A DNA stretch of 64,000 nt from Armigeres subalbatus. Its lineage: Eukaryota; Arthropoda; Insecta; Diptera; Culicidae. Of this stretch, positions 10,746 to 22,700 are shown piece after piece. Made by a program: the position numbers and the translations under genes. Location: NCBI RefSeq assembly GCF_024139115.2, contig NC_085139.1:104567435-104631434 (forward strand), read 5' to 3'. Positions within the stretch are counted from its first letter, which is position 1. Each line of letters begins with the position of its first letter. A model generated the notes under the pieces. The model had not been told where the DNA came from, did not search any database, and saw only the letters and a program-made list of their open reading frames with translations.

Positions 10746-12677
10746 TCTATATATGTAAAACTCAATGTTTGTATGTTTGTATGTATGTTCCAGCATAACT
10801 TCTGAACCCATTTACTGATTTCAACCAAATTTGGAACACACATTCTTTATCTTAAGGAAACGACGATAGGGGGGTTAGGCATGCTCTTTGGAAAAGGGGG
10901 AGGGTGTGGGGGGAGGGGTATTGCTTAGTTATCGGTCAACTCAGTGTAAATTCTGAACCCCTTGCCCGATTTCAACCAAATTTAGAACACAAATTCTTTA
11001 TCTTAAGGAGGGGACGATAGGGGGGTTGAGCATGCATTTTGGAAAAGGGGGAGGGTATGGAGGGAGGGGTATTGCTTAATTATCGATCTACGCAGTTTAA
11101 ATTATGAACCCCTTGGCCGAATTCGACCAAATTTGAAACACAAATTCCTTATCTTAAAAAGGGGTCGATAGGGGGTTAAGCATGCTCTTTGGAAAAGAGG
11201 GAGGGTGTGAGGGGAGGGCTATTGCTTAGTTATCGATCAACTCAGTGTAAATTATGAACCCCTTGGCCGAATTCGACCAAATTTGATACACTAATTCCTT
11301 ATCTTAAAAAGGGCTCGATAGGGGGTTAAGCATGCTCTTTGGAAAGGGGGAGGGTATGGGGGAAGGGGTATTACTTGGTTATCGATCAACTCAGTGTAAA
11401 TTCTAAACCCCTTGGCCGATTTCAACCAAATTTGGAACACAAATTCTTTATCTTAAGGAGGGGACGATAGGAGGGTTGAGCATGCTCTTTGGGAAAGGGG
11501 AGGGTATGGGGGGAGGGGTATTGCTTAATTATCGATCAACGCAGTGTAAATTCTGAACCCCTTGGCCGATTTCGACCAAATTTGGAACACAAATTCCTTA
11601 TCTTAAGAAGGGGACGATAGGGGGTTAAGCATGCTCTTTGGAAAAGAGGGAGGGTTTGGGGAGAGGAGTATTGCTTAGTCACCCATCAACTCAGTGTAAA
11701 TTCTGAACCCATTGACTGATTTCAAACAAATTCGGAACACAAATTCTTTGTCATAAGGAGACGACGATAGGAGATTAGGGATGCTCTTTACAAAAGAGGG
11801 GGGGTATGATGGGGAGGGGTATTGTTTAGCAATCGATCAACTCAATGTAAATCCTATTTGAACCAAATTTGAATCAAATATTGTCTGTCCTAAGGAAGCG
11901 ATTTTAGTGGATTTGGTTAAGTAATTTTAAAAGGGGGAGGGTGTGGGAGAGGTGGTATTGTTTAGTTATCGATCAATTCAGCATGACTTCTGAACCCATA
12001 TATCGATGTCCACCAAATTTGGAACCCATATTATCTGTCTAAGGAAGACTATATCAGACTGGGTATGAGTGCCATAGCTAAATGAGAGAGATGGTATATT
12101 TATTAAACGAACAGTTTAGTATACCTTTTTATCGCATAGGTCAATTCAAACCAAACACGTAAACACGTAATCCCTACCCAAAGGAAACTATTGTAGAGAG
12201 GCTGGAAGGGACTTTTGGAATGGGAGGGAGGGGGGTGGGTATTGGGATTGGGTATTGTTGTTCATCGGAATAATGGTATGCCCAGTGAAACACAAATTGC
12301 TTAAGCAATGCAATGATTAATGTGTTTCCTTCTGAATGGTGGATGTGATTGCTTCTTTAAAAGTAGGCATTTGCCCGGAATAAGGCAATGGTGGGTGTGA
12401 TCCCTTCTTTAAAACTATGCGTTGCCCGGAATATGGCATCGATGAATGTTTTTCCTTCTTTAGAAATAGACGTTTGCCCGGAATAATACCTTTCAAACCC
12501 ACGATCTCTTCTTCAAAATCAGTCAATGTTTCCAAAAGCCAAATTAATCAAATGATAAAGTATGAATAAGTAAACACAATTACCCTGTTGACCAATTGGT
12601 TTTATCATTTTCCGATTGTAAAAGAAAACTGCAAACCAAACTGGCAATTCCGAGCAAGGCCGGGTACATAAAGCTAG
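10746..12677 (+). mobile_element. Non-autonomous Helitron, copy 2, in tandem with copy 1
   Basis: Starts TCTATATATGTAAAAC after an A (three bases beyond the end of copy 1) and ends GGCCGGGTACATAAAG, CTAG, then T. It is 1932 bases long against 1698 for copy 1, the difference being mainly two to three extra ~150 bp internal units. The 3' end contains the same GCCCGGAATA subrepeats. It has no coding capacity for a RepHel protein; the minus-strand frame 12,317-12,535 lies in the subrepeats. Confidence 0.8.
10790..12020 (+). repeat. ~150 bp tandem units inside Helitron copy 2
   Basis: About eight units of the same type as in copy 1. Unit starts fall near 10,798, 10,950, 11,100, 11,250, 11,400, 11,550 and 11,700, with a last degenerate unit near 11,985. 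Confidence 0.75.
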
Positions 12678-13000
12678 TTTTGTATATAAAGTTTACTTAA
12701 TTCTTAGCGATGTAACTAGAGCCGTACGATTATAATATAAAAGCTTTGTCAAAAAGTCTATGGAATGTATTAAGTTTAAGTCCGAAAAACGAATTTTTAT
12801 TTTTGAAGTTTTGGCTGCCCTCGAACCATTGTGCAGTCTCCCCTACGCCTCCGTGAAAAAATAAACAAATCGCAATGTGGGTATCAAACTTCATGATTTT
12901 CAAAAAACTTTTTCAAATAAGATACTGTCATACTTTTTTATTCAACTGGCTCTTTGAATCCCGTCCGGAGGTCCCTGAGAAACCGGAATAACTATCTAAA
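12678..13000. other. Unassigned sequence between Helitron and hAT remnant
   Basis: No gene or repeat recognised. ATCTAAA at 12,994-13,000 is the proposed left target duplication of the hAT element. Confidence 0.4.
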
Positions 13001-13189
13001 GGCCTGCCCAACCTGTTCACGTCACGGACCAATTTTTAGAACTCACGCTTTCTGGCGGGTCAGAAAATATTCGGTACATAACTTTTTTAAAATTTTCAAA
13101 ACTATTAGTGTTTTTTTTCATTATCTAAAATAAACTAAACTCGATCGTTGCATGAGGAATCCATTTGAAACATTTCAGGTAAATTATTC

Positions 13190-13520
13190 AAATCGGTAAA
13201 CGGTGTTGACAAAATGGGAATTTCGTTACTTTACCAGCATATTTGCATAAACTGTTTTCAACGGGATGAGAGAAATGTACCAGATTTCAGCAACCCACTG
13301 CGCCAAAGTGCTTCATGTTCAAGTTATTGAGATGTTTGGCGATATCTGCTAGAAAAGCCAAGTCACTCATCTATTCAGGATCATTCAGCTCAAGTAGTGG
13401 TTTTCCTTTATCTTGTAAAAATAGTTCCATTTTCTTTTCGAAAAAAAAAATTCTCAAGCATGGTACCAAGCCTTAGTTAATGGACTTCGCAATAATACAG
13501 GAAGGTTTCGTATTCGTCAT
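13190..13520 (-). pseudogene. hAT transposase remnant (GTF2IRD2/SCAND3-like family)
   Basis: Minus-strand translation gives ETFLYYCEVH (about 13,520-13,490), then in other frames ELFLQDKGKPLLELNDPE, a stop in place of the usual Trp, and MSDLAFLADIAKHLNNLN (about 13,360-13,310). In domesticated relatives such as GTF2IRD2 and in hAT transposases of this branch, the matching order is 'L.Y.EVRWLS.G', 'F...KG......DP.W..DL.F..DI..HLN.LN'. At least two frameshifts and several stops interrupt the stretch, and the C-terminal dimerisation region is not recognisable. Family membership is recognised from memory of these conserved blocks; no alignment was run. Confidence 0.6.
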
Positions 13521-13529
13521 TTTCGTCAA

Positions 13530-14485
13530 CATCATTTATAATTGGTGGTGGTTGAGATCCCTAACGTTGATAAAGTTGATAGTCTTAATAACAAACGTCA
13601 ATACTTGAGGAATATTGATCGTATAATATAATATGGCAGGGAATATCACCATATCTTTGTGATTGCTTTCCCTTGCTTAGAATTGTCACAACGCCATTAT
13701 TATGTCTTGTCATTGATTGCTGGTGCTGCATCAATCTTGGTCACTTAAGTTTTCCAAGGAGAAAAATAGTTCCTTCGCACAGGTCTTATCAGCCCTCAGG
13801 GTTTCCCGTTAGTCGTTCCCGTTCCGTTAGCATACGATTCGAAGCTGCCAATTTCTCTGTCATTCGAAAATGACCATCAATTCCTTTTATGAACACAGCC
13901 AATTTTGCCACGTTTCTTTTTATTTTTATTAGAGAACCTTGCAGCCCTGGGCTGGCTCACCTCTATGCCATGTTTTTCACGTCAGTATTTTTATCGTTTG
14001 CGAGAGAATTTCACGTAACGTAGTTTTTTTTGCGAGAACTTTTACTCTTCACCGTGTTCCGCGCAAACTAATGCTTCTGAAGGAGGCTATTTCCTTGAGA
14101 TTTACGATGTTGTAAACAACAACCGAAATGCTTTGCTTAACAAGCTCTCCGTCCTGGAAAAAATTTCATCCGTTTTGCCAAAATCCTACTAACAGCAAAA
14201 CTGGGCCGTACTGCATTTTCTGACTTCGTATTTTCTTGAGTGGAGAGAGTTGTTGTTTCTATAATCCATTGTGCCAATAATTAAAATCAATTAATGTAAA
14301 TTTAAATTGATTGAGCGCCCTACATTTGAAGTTCTACCATTTTTTGTTTCATACCTAAGCCTTCTTAAATATCATATTTCATAGAATGCTTGGATTCAGA
14401 TTTTATTATTTCAATATAACAAAATTTTCTGAACAAATTGAGCAAACCGGTCTTCCTTTTTTTAACGTGAACGTAAACTACTCGT
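13530..14485. other. Probable hAT interior, unrecognisable
   Basis: No clear reading frame was seen on either strand. It lies between the transposase remnant and the LOA insertion and by position should be older hAT sequence. The short frame 13,673-13,873 has no domain. Confidence 0.35.
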
Positions 14486-14529
14486 ACCAATCTTTACCAA
14501 GCTAACGACCAATCTTTACCAAGCTAACG

Positions 14530-15665
14530 ATGAAGCAGATGTGCATGGTACAGGAGGCCATCCTGAAGAAAGTGACACAACAGAGAAGAGAATGCTTCAA
14601 GCCAAAGTTCACTAACTGTTGGCAACGTACTGGACACTTGGTGATAAATTGCCAGGATACGGAAACTGCGGATTGGCTAGATAAGGTGGTTCCTGCGTTT
14701 TCTTTATGGGAGGGCGCAGAGCTAACTGTAATTGATGCCGATGACATTCCAAGGTTGGACGTGATGATTGGCTTTTTCCCTCAAAGTGTTACTGACGACA
14801 ATGACACGATTCGTGTTTTCATAGAAAGTCAAAACGACGGCTTAAACACTGACAAATGGAGAATCATTCAACGAAGAATTCTGTATGAAAAACACGTTGA
14901 ATGGTTCTTCACGGTTGATGAGGCCTCCATGCAGCATTTCAAACAAAGCAATTTCCTCATCAACTACAAGTTTGGTCAAACAGCTCTACGCAAAAAAGGT
15001 ATGTACAAACCTGACACAAATGAAGTGGTTGAATCGAGTGACGATCCAAAAAACAAGGAGCCTGCCAGTTGCATTCGTTCTGGGAACAAAAAAAAATTAA
15101 TGTCCCGGAAACGAGCGGGACAGATGGAAACTTGGTGATGGTAAGATCCTCGAACAATTGCCATGAATTATCTGATTTCCCTAAAAATCAGGAATGTATG
15201 AATACCACAAATTTACAGCTTCATTCTGGGACAACTGAGATCTTATGTCGCTCTGGGCCCTCGATGGACCGGAAAACTTGCAAGAACTCAAATGACCAGA
15301 AACCGTCCGGTAAATCATCGGACTTCAAGTTCTCAGATCTTCCTATGGACCGGAATGTCTCTGGGCCATCAAAGGACCAAGACATTCCTGAGTCTTCGAA
15401 AAACCACAAATTTGGGCTTGAGAAAGTCCAGACTCACTCTGGGCCTTCAGAGGATCGGAAGTTGTCCGGTATATCAACGGACTTAAACTTCTCAGGCCCC
15501 TACATGGACCAGAATGTTTCTGGACAATCAAAGGACCAAAACCTTCCCGGGTCTTCGAAAACCCAGAATAAATTTGGGCCTACAAAAGGACAAACTCATT
15601 CTGGGTCTTCAAAAGACCAGAAATTGACTGGAATTCAAAAAATTCAAAAACGTCTTGGGCCTTGA
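14530..15665 (+). pseudogene. LOA ORF1 (DUF4780-like nucleic-acid-binding protein), frameshifted
   Basis: The first frame (14,530-15,138, 202 codons) has a DUF4780-like block: TADWLDKVVP near residue 55, LTVIDADDIPRLDV near 71-84, then FIESQNDGLNTDKW and FLINYKFGQTALRKKG. This domain is typical of ORF1 proteins of mosquito LOA-type elements and presumably binds element RNA. An eight-A run near 15,089-15,096 has lost register, and the protein continues in another frame (15,069-15,665). That part is hydrophilic with 10-12 residue repeats such as SGPSKDQ, SGSSKDQK and GPTKGQTHSG, themselves arranged in ~165-185 base DNA repeats. No CCHC knuckle was seen. The N-terminus is short, so upstream sequence may have been lost. 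Confidence 0.7.
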
Positions 15666-15775
15666 AAAAAAGACCAGATGTACTTAAGAGACAAATAACC
15701 GAAAAGGAGTGGATGGTAAGTCCTTTATGAAAGTTGTAACCCGGAAAAAAAAAATAAATAAAAATAATATAAGTA

Positions 15776-16852
15776 ATGAAGAATACAATAAAGTTCATTC
15801 AAATAAACCTGCATCACGCCAAAGGAGCAACTGCAGTCCTTTGCCGAAGAATCATCAAAGACAATGTCGATGTAGCGCTTATACAAGAACCTTGGGCTAA
15901 TAAGAACAAAGTTCTTGGATTCGCTACGCAGACATGCAAACTCATTTACGATGAGAAATGTCTTAAACCTCGTACAGCTATCGCAATAAAAGGAGGGATT
16001 AAATTCGTTCCAATTACACAATTCATTACTAAGGACTTGGTTGCAATTCAGATGGAGATTCCGACCACTCGGGGAAAAACAGAAGCTTATATCGCCTCAG
16101 CCTACTTCCCTGGGGACGCGGACACTGTACCTCCTCCAGAATTGACAGAGTTTATCTCGTTCTGTAAAATACATAATAAACACTTTGTTGTTGGTTGTGA
16201 TGCAAATTCCCACCATACAATCTGGGGAAGCACCGACATTAATAAAAGAGGTGAAGACCTTTTTGAGTACATATCTTCGAATAATATCGATTTATGTAAT
16301 AAAGGGGATCAACCTACATTTGTAACGAGAGTTAGACAGGAAGTATTGGACTTAACAATCTGTAGTCCAATGCTTTCAACAAAAATAGAAAACTGGCATG
16401 TATCGGAGGAAGAATCATTATCCGACCACAAACACATTGTGTTTGATTATAATGCTGGAGAAATAATCAAAGTGAGCTACAGAAATCCTAGGAATACCAA
16501 CTGGGAAAGATATAATGAAAAGTTACAATCTGAAAACATAAATTTGAGCGATCCGATTAAATCCGTAAGACAACTTGACAATATTGCAGAAAATATTACT
16601 GAAAATATTAGAAATGCTTATATGAGTAGCTGTCCAATCAAGAAAGAATTCTCAACTAGAGATGTTCCTTGGTGGAACAGAACCTTGAATAAGCTAAGGA
16701 AAAAATCTCGACGGCTTTTCAACAGAGCAAAAACTTCTGGTGAATGGGACCAGTACAAGGAAGCTCTTTCAATGTACAACAAAGAAGTAAGAAAATCAAA
16801 AAGAAAAACATGGAGATTTTATTGTGAAAACATGGAAAAACTCCAGATGTAG
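15776..16852 (+). pseudogene. LOA ORF2 endonuclease domain, followed by a frameshift
   Basis: The 358-codon frame starts at an ATG 110 bases after ORF1. It shows an APE-type endonuclease: QINLHHAKGAT (residues 9-19), ALIQEPW with the catalytic glutamate (about 34-40), SAYFPGD, GCDANSHHTIWGS, a DLTICS block and SDHKHIVFDY (about 217-226). All expected catalytic positions are present. The frame then enters the linker to the RT (lysine-rich, WWNRTLNKLRKKSRRLF) and stops at 16,852. The linker plainly continues from about 16,841 in another frame, so one base has been lost in the GGAAAAAC run near 16,837-16,841. ORF2 here is therefore one broken gene rather than two. Confidence 0.8.
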
Positions 16853-19209
16853 CAAAACTACAGAAAGTACTTTCAAAAGATCATTCTAATGGTCTGGGAA
16901 ACGTTAAGAAAGCAAACGGTAAGTTTACTGTTAACTCAGAAGAAACTCTTGAAATTATGATGGAAACTCATTTCCCTGGTTCAAATTTAATTCAAAGTGA
17001 AGATAGAATAAGTGAAGAAACTGATGAAAACTTTTGTCCAAATGGGACTATAAGTAACAATTCAGCTGTACTTAACACTATCTTCACACGGTCTAAAGTT
17101 GAGTGGGCAATGAACTCCTTCGACCATTTCAAATCTCCAGGGAGGGATGGTATTTTTCCTGCACTTCTTCAGAAGGGCGGAGAAGTACTGCTTGATTCTC
17201 TCACCAATGTATTTAAAGCTAGTCTAGCACTTGGCCATATACCAAAAATATGGTCCCAAGTTCGAGTTGTCTTTATTCCAAAAGCAGGAAAAAGAGACAA
17301 AACAAATGCAAAATCATACAGGCCAATAAGCCTTACATCGGTTATGCTGAAAATAATGGAAAAAATAATTGACGAACATATAAAATCAAAATATCTTAAA
17401 ACAAACCCCCTAAGCAGACATCAGTTTGCCTATCAAGCAAACAAATCTACTGTCACAGCTTTGCACAAACTAGTTTCAAAAATAGAAAGCGCCTTCAACG
17501 CCAAGGAAATTGCCCTTGTAGCATTTCTCGATGTAGAGGGCGCATTTGATAATGCTTCTTATAAATCTATGAAAAAATCGATGGAAAAAATGAACTTTGA
17601 AAAGATAATTACAGTCTGGATTATGGAAATGCTAAATAATAGAAAAGTATATGCCGAATTGGGAGACTCAATTATAAAAATCAAGACCACTAAAGGTTGT
17701 CCGCAGGGAGGTGTATTATCTCCTTTGCTATGGTCTCTCATAGTTGATGATCTTCTAAACAAACTAGTAGAACAAGGTTTCGAGGTTATTGGTTTTGCTG
17801 ATGACGTTGTCATAATAGTTCGAGGAAAATTTGATTCGATAATCTCTGAAAGAATGCAAGCTGCATTGAACTGCACTTTGCAATGGTGCTTTAACGAAGG
17901 CTTAAATATAAATCCTGCAAAAACTGTTTTAGTTCCATTCACTCGTAGAAAAAAGTTTACGCTAAAAAGCTTGACAATTGACACAACAACTCTAAAATAT
18001 TCTTCAAGTGTTAAATACCTGGGTGTCATCTTAGATGATAAACTCAATTGGAACTTACACATAGAACACGTAGTTAAAAGAGCTACAAACGCTCTATGGA
18101 TAAGTAATAAAACGTATGGAAAGAAATGGGGACTTAAACCTAAAATGATTCATTGGATATATATGGTTATTGTACGACCCAGAGTAGTATACGCATCATT
18201 AGTTTGGTGGCCGAAGATAAACCAAAAAACGACACAATACAAATTGGACAAAATACAACGTTTGGCTTGTACGGCCATAACAGGTGCAATGCATAGTACA
18301 CCATCGAGAGCATTAGAAGCAGCTCTTTATAAGCTACCATTGCATCAATACGTGAGAATGGAAGCTGAAAAATGTGCACTAAGATTACGAAGATGTAACG
18401 AGTTTTTAGATGGCAATCTTTTAGGACATCTTAGTATACTGAGAGATTTTCCTATTAATCCAATCGTAGTAATGAACGAAGACTGGATGGAAAAGAGGCT
18501 GAACCTAGATATACCATACAAAGTAGTTCAAACAGACCGCCAAATATGGGAATTAGGGGAACCAAATATTCCACCAGGATCGATTAAGTTCTACACAGAT
18601 GGATCAAAAATGAATGACAGTACTGGAGCAGGAATCACAGGCCCAGGACTAAACTTATCAATACCAATGGGAAAGTGGACTACTGTTTTCCTTGCAGAAA
18701 TATATGCAATCTTAGAATGCACATTCGTATGCTTGCAAAGAAAATACAGACATGCCCGGATTTGTATATTTTCAGATAGCCAGGCCGCTCTAAATGCATT
18801 AAAATCATTCAAATGCCAATCTAAATTGGTTTGGGAATGCATAAAATTGTTGAAACAACTAGCTATTTCAAACCAAGTGCATCTGTACTGGGTGCCGGGA
18901 CATTGTGGCATCGAAGGAAATGAAAAAGCGGATTTACTCGCAAGACAAGGTTCAAATGTCCAGTTCATAGGACCCGAACCTTTCTGCGGAGTCTCTACAT
19001 GTGTTATACAAATGGAGATTAAAAACTGGGAAGATAATACTATACAGTCGAGCTGGATTGCTTCGAAAGCCTTAAGACAGGCTAAACAGTTCATCACTCC
19101 AAACAAGAAAATGTGGAATAAATTGTTGAGCCTAAAAAAAAGTTCTCTGAGAATAATTATTGGTTTGCTTACAGGTCATTGTCCGGCAAGATATCATTTG
19201 AAAAGATAA
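16841..19209 (+). pseudogene. LOA ORF2 reverse transcriptase and RNase H
   Basis: Open from about 16,841, with the first ATG at 16,957 (750 codons from there). RT blocks run KSPGRDGIFPALL, SYRPISLTSVMLKIMEK, HQFAYQANKSTVTAL, ALVAFLDVEGAFDNAS with a catalytic Asp, PQGGVLSPLLW and GFADDVVI with the FADD box near residue 279. RNase H follows, with all four acidic residues visible: YTDGSKMND (~544), LAEIYAILE (~577), FSDSQAALNAL (~604) and GNEKADLLARQG (~654). RT copies element RNA at the nicked target and RNase H removes the template. The frame ends at 19,209, but the protein continues in another frame because one A is missing from the run near 19,200-19,205. Confidence 0.85.
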
Positions 19210-19451
19210 ACAGAAGTCAAACTGATATCTGTCGCTTCTGTGATTGTGAGATTGAGACCTCTCAACATCTGCTGTGTGATTGTTCAGCACTATTCGTGCG
19301 AAGAAAGAAGTACTTTGAGAAGGGCATATTAAGTCCTATCGATATCTGGACAGCAAACCCCAATGTGGTAGTGAAGTTTATAGAAACGGTTGTACCAGAT
19401 TGGGGTTCTTCGCATCGACAGACAATGGCGGTAACCCTAAATGGTAACTAG
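19200..19451 (+). pseudogene. LOA ORF2 C-terminal zinc motif
   Basis: A continuation of ORF2 in a shifted frame, beginning around 19,200 and ending at a stop at 19,449-19,451. It contains CRFCDCEIETSQHLLCDC, which fits the C-x2-C-x8-H-x4-C zinc motif found at the end of many LOA, R1 and Jockey ORF2 proteins, probably for nucleic-acid binding. About 90 bases of 3' UTR and poly(A) follow. Confidence 0.75.
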
Positions 19452-19751
19452 CTATTCTGAGTAGATGCAACACTAAAAAGGGGTATACCACAATAGATCA
19501 ACGTAATGGTCGCAGTGGTTAAAATCCCAACAAATAAAAAAAAAAAAAATCTTTATTTGAAACGTTTCAAGCTTTGATTTAAAACTTACGTATCAAATAA
19601 TGAATAATAAAAAAGGAGCTTTCCGAGCCAGCTAGAAAAACTGGCGGGCCGAATCTGAGTTTATTTTTCTTACGCGCCGCGGGCCACAAAAAATAGAGCC
19701 GAGGGCCGCATCCGGCCCGCGGGCCGTACGTTGGGCAGCCCTGATCTAAAC

Positions 19752-22700
19752 TAAGACCTATCCACGTAACATGCTTATGTGGAAATCAAGAAATATTCTT
19801 GTTTGCTTTGGACCAATCCGTAGTCAGTTTTGTTAAAACATGGTCCGAACTAATAAAATTGTTCTATATCTTAAAGAGTAAACATTGATTTCGACGCCCC
19901 GGGAGGCTGGCGCCCTTGGCGGGGGCCAACCTGGCTACCTGTACGCTACGGCACTGCTTATCTAACTTTTGATCAGTATTCCTAAGTGAGACTAGCCAAA
20001 TGTTTTACATAGACTTGAGAATAACCTGAAGAGTCCCAACCAAAATCATTTACCCTAATAATTTCGAATGTATCACGTTCTGCACGGCCTGCCCTGGGAT
20101 GACGAAAAGATGCACACAAACATTTCATACGGTCTTGACCTGGGGCCGGCAACGCGGGGTAGTCGAGTCGAAAAACGTGTTTGTTTAGTGGTCAAGAACG
20201 CTGTACTCGACGCTAAAGTGTGGCGATGTCCCTTTTCCAGCCATTATACTCGAACCTGAAAGCGACGGGAGAAGGGGACCAATAATCGAATAAAACTAAT
20301 CATTTATCATACGTCGAAGGGATGACTTTCGATCTCGCTGTTGCTGCTGCAGCAGCCAGCAACGGGCCTTTCAACGCGCGTAGGGTTCTAATTTATTGTA
20401 TCACATAAATGCATTATCCCGGTTTTCAACGGCCTCTTATTTTCTTGCCCTGCGTAGAATGGGAAAGATGAGGGTTTCGGTAGTGGGTTTCCATCGGTTA
20501 AGCGATTGCGGTTTGCGGGCTTGTAGATAGGCACAGTTGAGGTTTGAACGGGGGCCATCCCGACCGCGAGCTTCACCGCGGGAATCGTCGGATGTTTCAG
20601 CTGCCGGATGGGTGTCACGCTCGGCCGAACCATTGGGTTGAATCAATTAGGATAATTTGTAGCGCGTGGGGGTTCCCGTTTGTTCATTCATGATGGCGGT
20701 TGACACAAATCACGTGTTTAGCGTGGATTTAAGATGGTTAACGGTTTGATTTCGATCGAATCTTTAGAAAATGTCGCTGACTTTTCAATAGCCAATGATA
20801 AAACGTACATTCAACAAAAATTTTGAACGTTATAGAAATAATATTCTAATTGCAATTTTTCTGGAAGATCAAAAAATATTACAAATATGTCAATCCTTTA
20901 TTGATGAGCCGGCTCACTGCTGCTGAAGAAAAGTTTTTAATTGGCGCACAAGAGACAGATTAATACGTGTAGGATTAGCGTCCGTAGCCGCAAGATTAAG
21001 GAGGGAAAAGGGGTTATTATGGAGCCATAATAGAACAAAAAAACTTTTTTGAAACTCGTTTCATGTGCAAATATTAGTTATACACAAGCGTTGATTTTGG
21101 GAACTGTTACAATTGTAAAAACAATCGCAGTGAACAATCTCAGTACGATTTGATCCACATCCAACTATAACTCCCATGCGGACAAATTGAGACAAATATT
21201 AACATACGAACTTTCTAAGCAAATAAACAGACCGTAAAAAGCTATCACAACGTAGCTCAAAAACCCTGTCAAGCATTTCAAAATTTCTTTCAGCTGCCGA
21301 AAAATTAGTTGCTTTGCCAGCTTCTAGATACTTCATGCCCTGGATGGGTGCGCAACTAACAATGTTTGACAGTCAATTTAGCTTTGGTATCCTTTTTGCA
21401 TATCATCGCTTTGCTTTTCAGCTGAGCCAGAAAACTACTGGCAAAGTTCTGAAAATAACAAAAACATCTCATTTTCCATTGTATTCGTTGCCTTTTTTCC
21501 TGCACCCGGTGAACGAGTAATCAGATTTTCGCTGCCAGTCAATTATTGACGTTTGCTCGTTCGCACCTTGTTTTGGTTGCTCCGAGTATGTAGGACATGT
21601 TCCACTCCACTCCACTCACTATTGCTGGAGCGGGCCAAATTGAGGCCATAAACTGTTTACTTATGAATAGGGATTATCCGATTAGGATCACCTCTCAGGT
21701 TCTCCCATTCGGGTTGTTTTTCCATTCATTCATCCTTCGGCAAACGGGTCATTTGGAATCAAGCGAAGGAGGGAAAAGTCATTTCATTTTAATGCTTCAT
21801 ACCGCCGTGGTTGAAAATGGGCGGCTTGTTTCAACTATAAATGTGTTGAAAAAAGATTACACGAGTTTCGGATTAAGTATATGCCGTGCATGTTCACCTT
21901 GTTTTTGTAGCGACCAACCGTCGACACATGTCGCATCGGAACGTAGTTTTGTGTTCTGACCCGAGGTCAGTGTTGCGAACAATGGAGTCGATCACGGGCG
22001 TAACTGAAAAGGTGCTCTTTTTGAATAACACGTGGGATTAGCAAAAAAAAACCCAAAAGTCATCGAAGAATGAAGGTGTTAATTATGTTGAAGACCTGTG
22101 TTTATTACATACCCTGTCGAAGAAAGTGGAACAAACAAATGAGGTTGAATGTGTTTGATTAGCCGTCTGATTGGGAGTAAGAGCCAATTCTCGAGAAGTA
22201 TTATCCCATCTTGTATTAATGTTCGCCGATCTCGCTCCAATGTTTTTTTTTATTAAAAAGTGTAGTTCTAAAACGGCTTGATGTTACGTTTACGTAGATG
22301 TTAATGTTTACGTTTGGACCTCGCGATTCTTAAAATGGCCAACCTAAAATTAAGGGTCTAATTATGGTAGAGATTATTTCTACAATGATGAGGACACGTC
22401 AGCCAACAAAACCTTCGTTCTAGACAATTCTTTTTCTTTCGCGGTGTCTGAACGAATTACGGGCACAACGAACCATTTTTGAGCATGTTCAGAATTTTCA
22501 ATCGCTGCTCAAATGAATTCGATTTTCACTTGAGTCGTAACACTCTTCGGAAAAGGTTTTCCCTCACCCCGTCTCACTTTTAGAAAGGTTAGTTTAAATG
22601 GTTGAAACTAGATCTAGACTTAGTAAATTATTATAAATAGCTGTAAGAAACAATTGTATTGTGTATCATCTGGAGCGAAATTGTATTCTGTTGGTACGAA

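Larger units (their letters stand above)
14486..19550 (+). mobile_element. LOA-clade (Lian-like) non-LTR retrotransposon
   Basis: A 5.06 kb element with ORF1, endonuclease, reverse transcriptase, RNase H, a C-terminal zinc motif and a poly(A) tail (13 A near 19,538-19,550). RNase H inside ORF2 and a DUF4780-like ORF1 point to the LOA clade, to which Aedes Lian belongs. The 5' end carries a perfect 22-base tandem duplication (14,486-14,507 and 14,508-14,529) directly before the first ATG of ORF1. Three single-base losses in A-runs break ORF1 and ORF2. ORF1 seems to lack its N-terminus, so the copy may be slightly 5'-truncated. A target duplication was not identified. Confidence 0.85.
13001..19743 (-). 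mobile_element. Decayed hAT transposon split by a LOA retrotransposon
   Basis: The left end reads GGCCTGCCCAACCTG and the right end, read inward on the minus strand, CAGGGCTGCCCAACGTACGG followed by GGCCCGCGGGCC. The shared CTGCCCAAC terminus is typical of one hAT branch. ATCTAAA flanks both ends (12,994-13,000 and 19,744-19,750), consistent with a decayed 8 bp duplication. The transposase remnant is at 13,190-13,520, minus strand. The interior 14,486-19,550 is a plus-strand LOA element, so only about 1.7 kb is hAT-derived. It is an inference that the two ends belong to one insertion; the left end has lost about three terminal bases. Confidence 0.6.
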
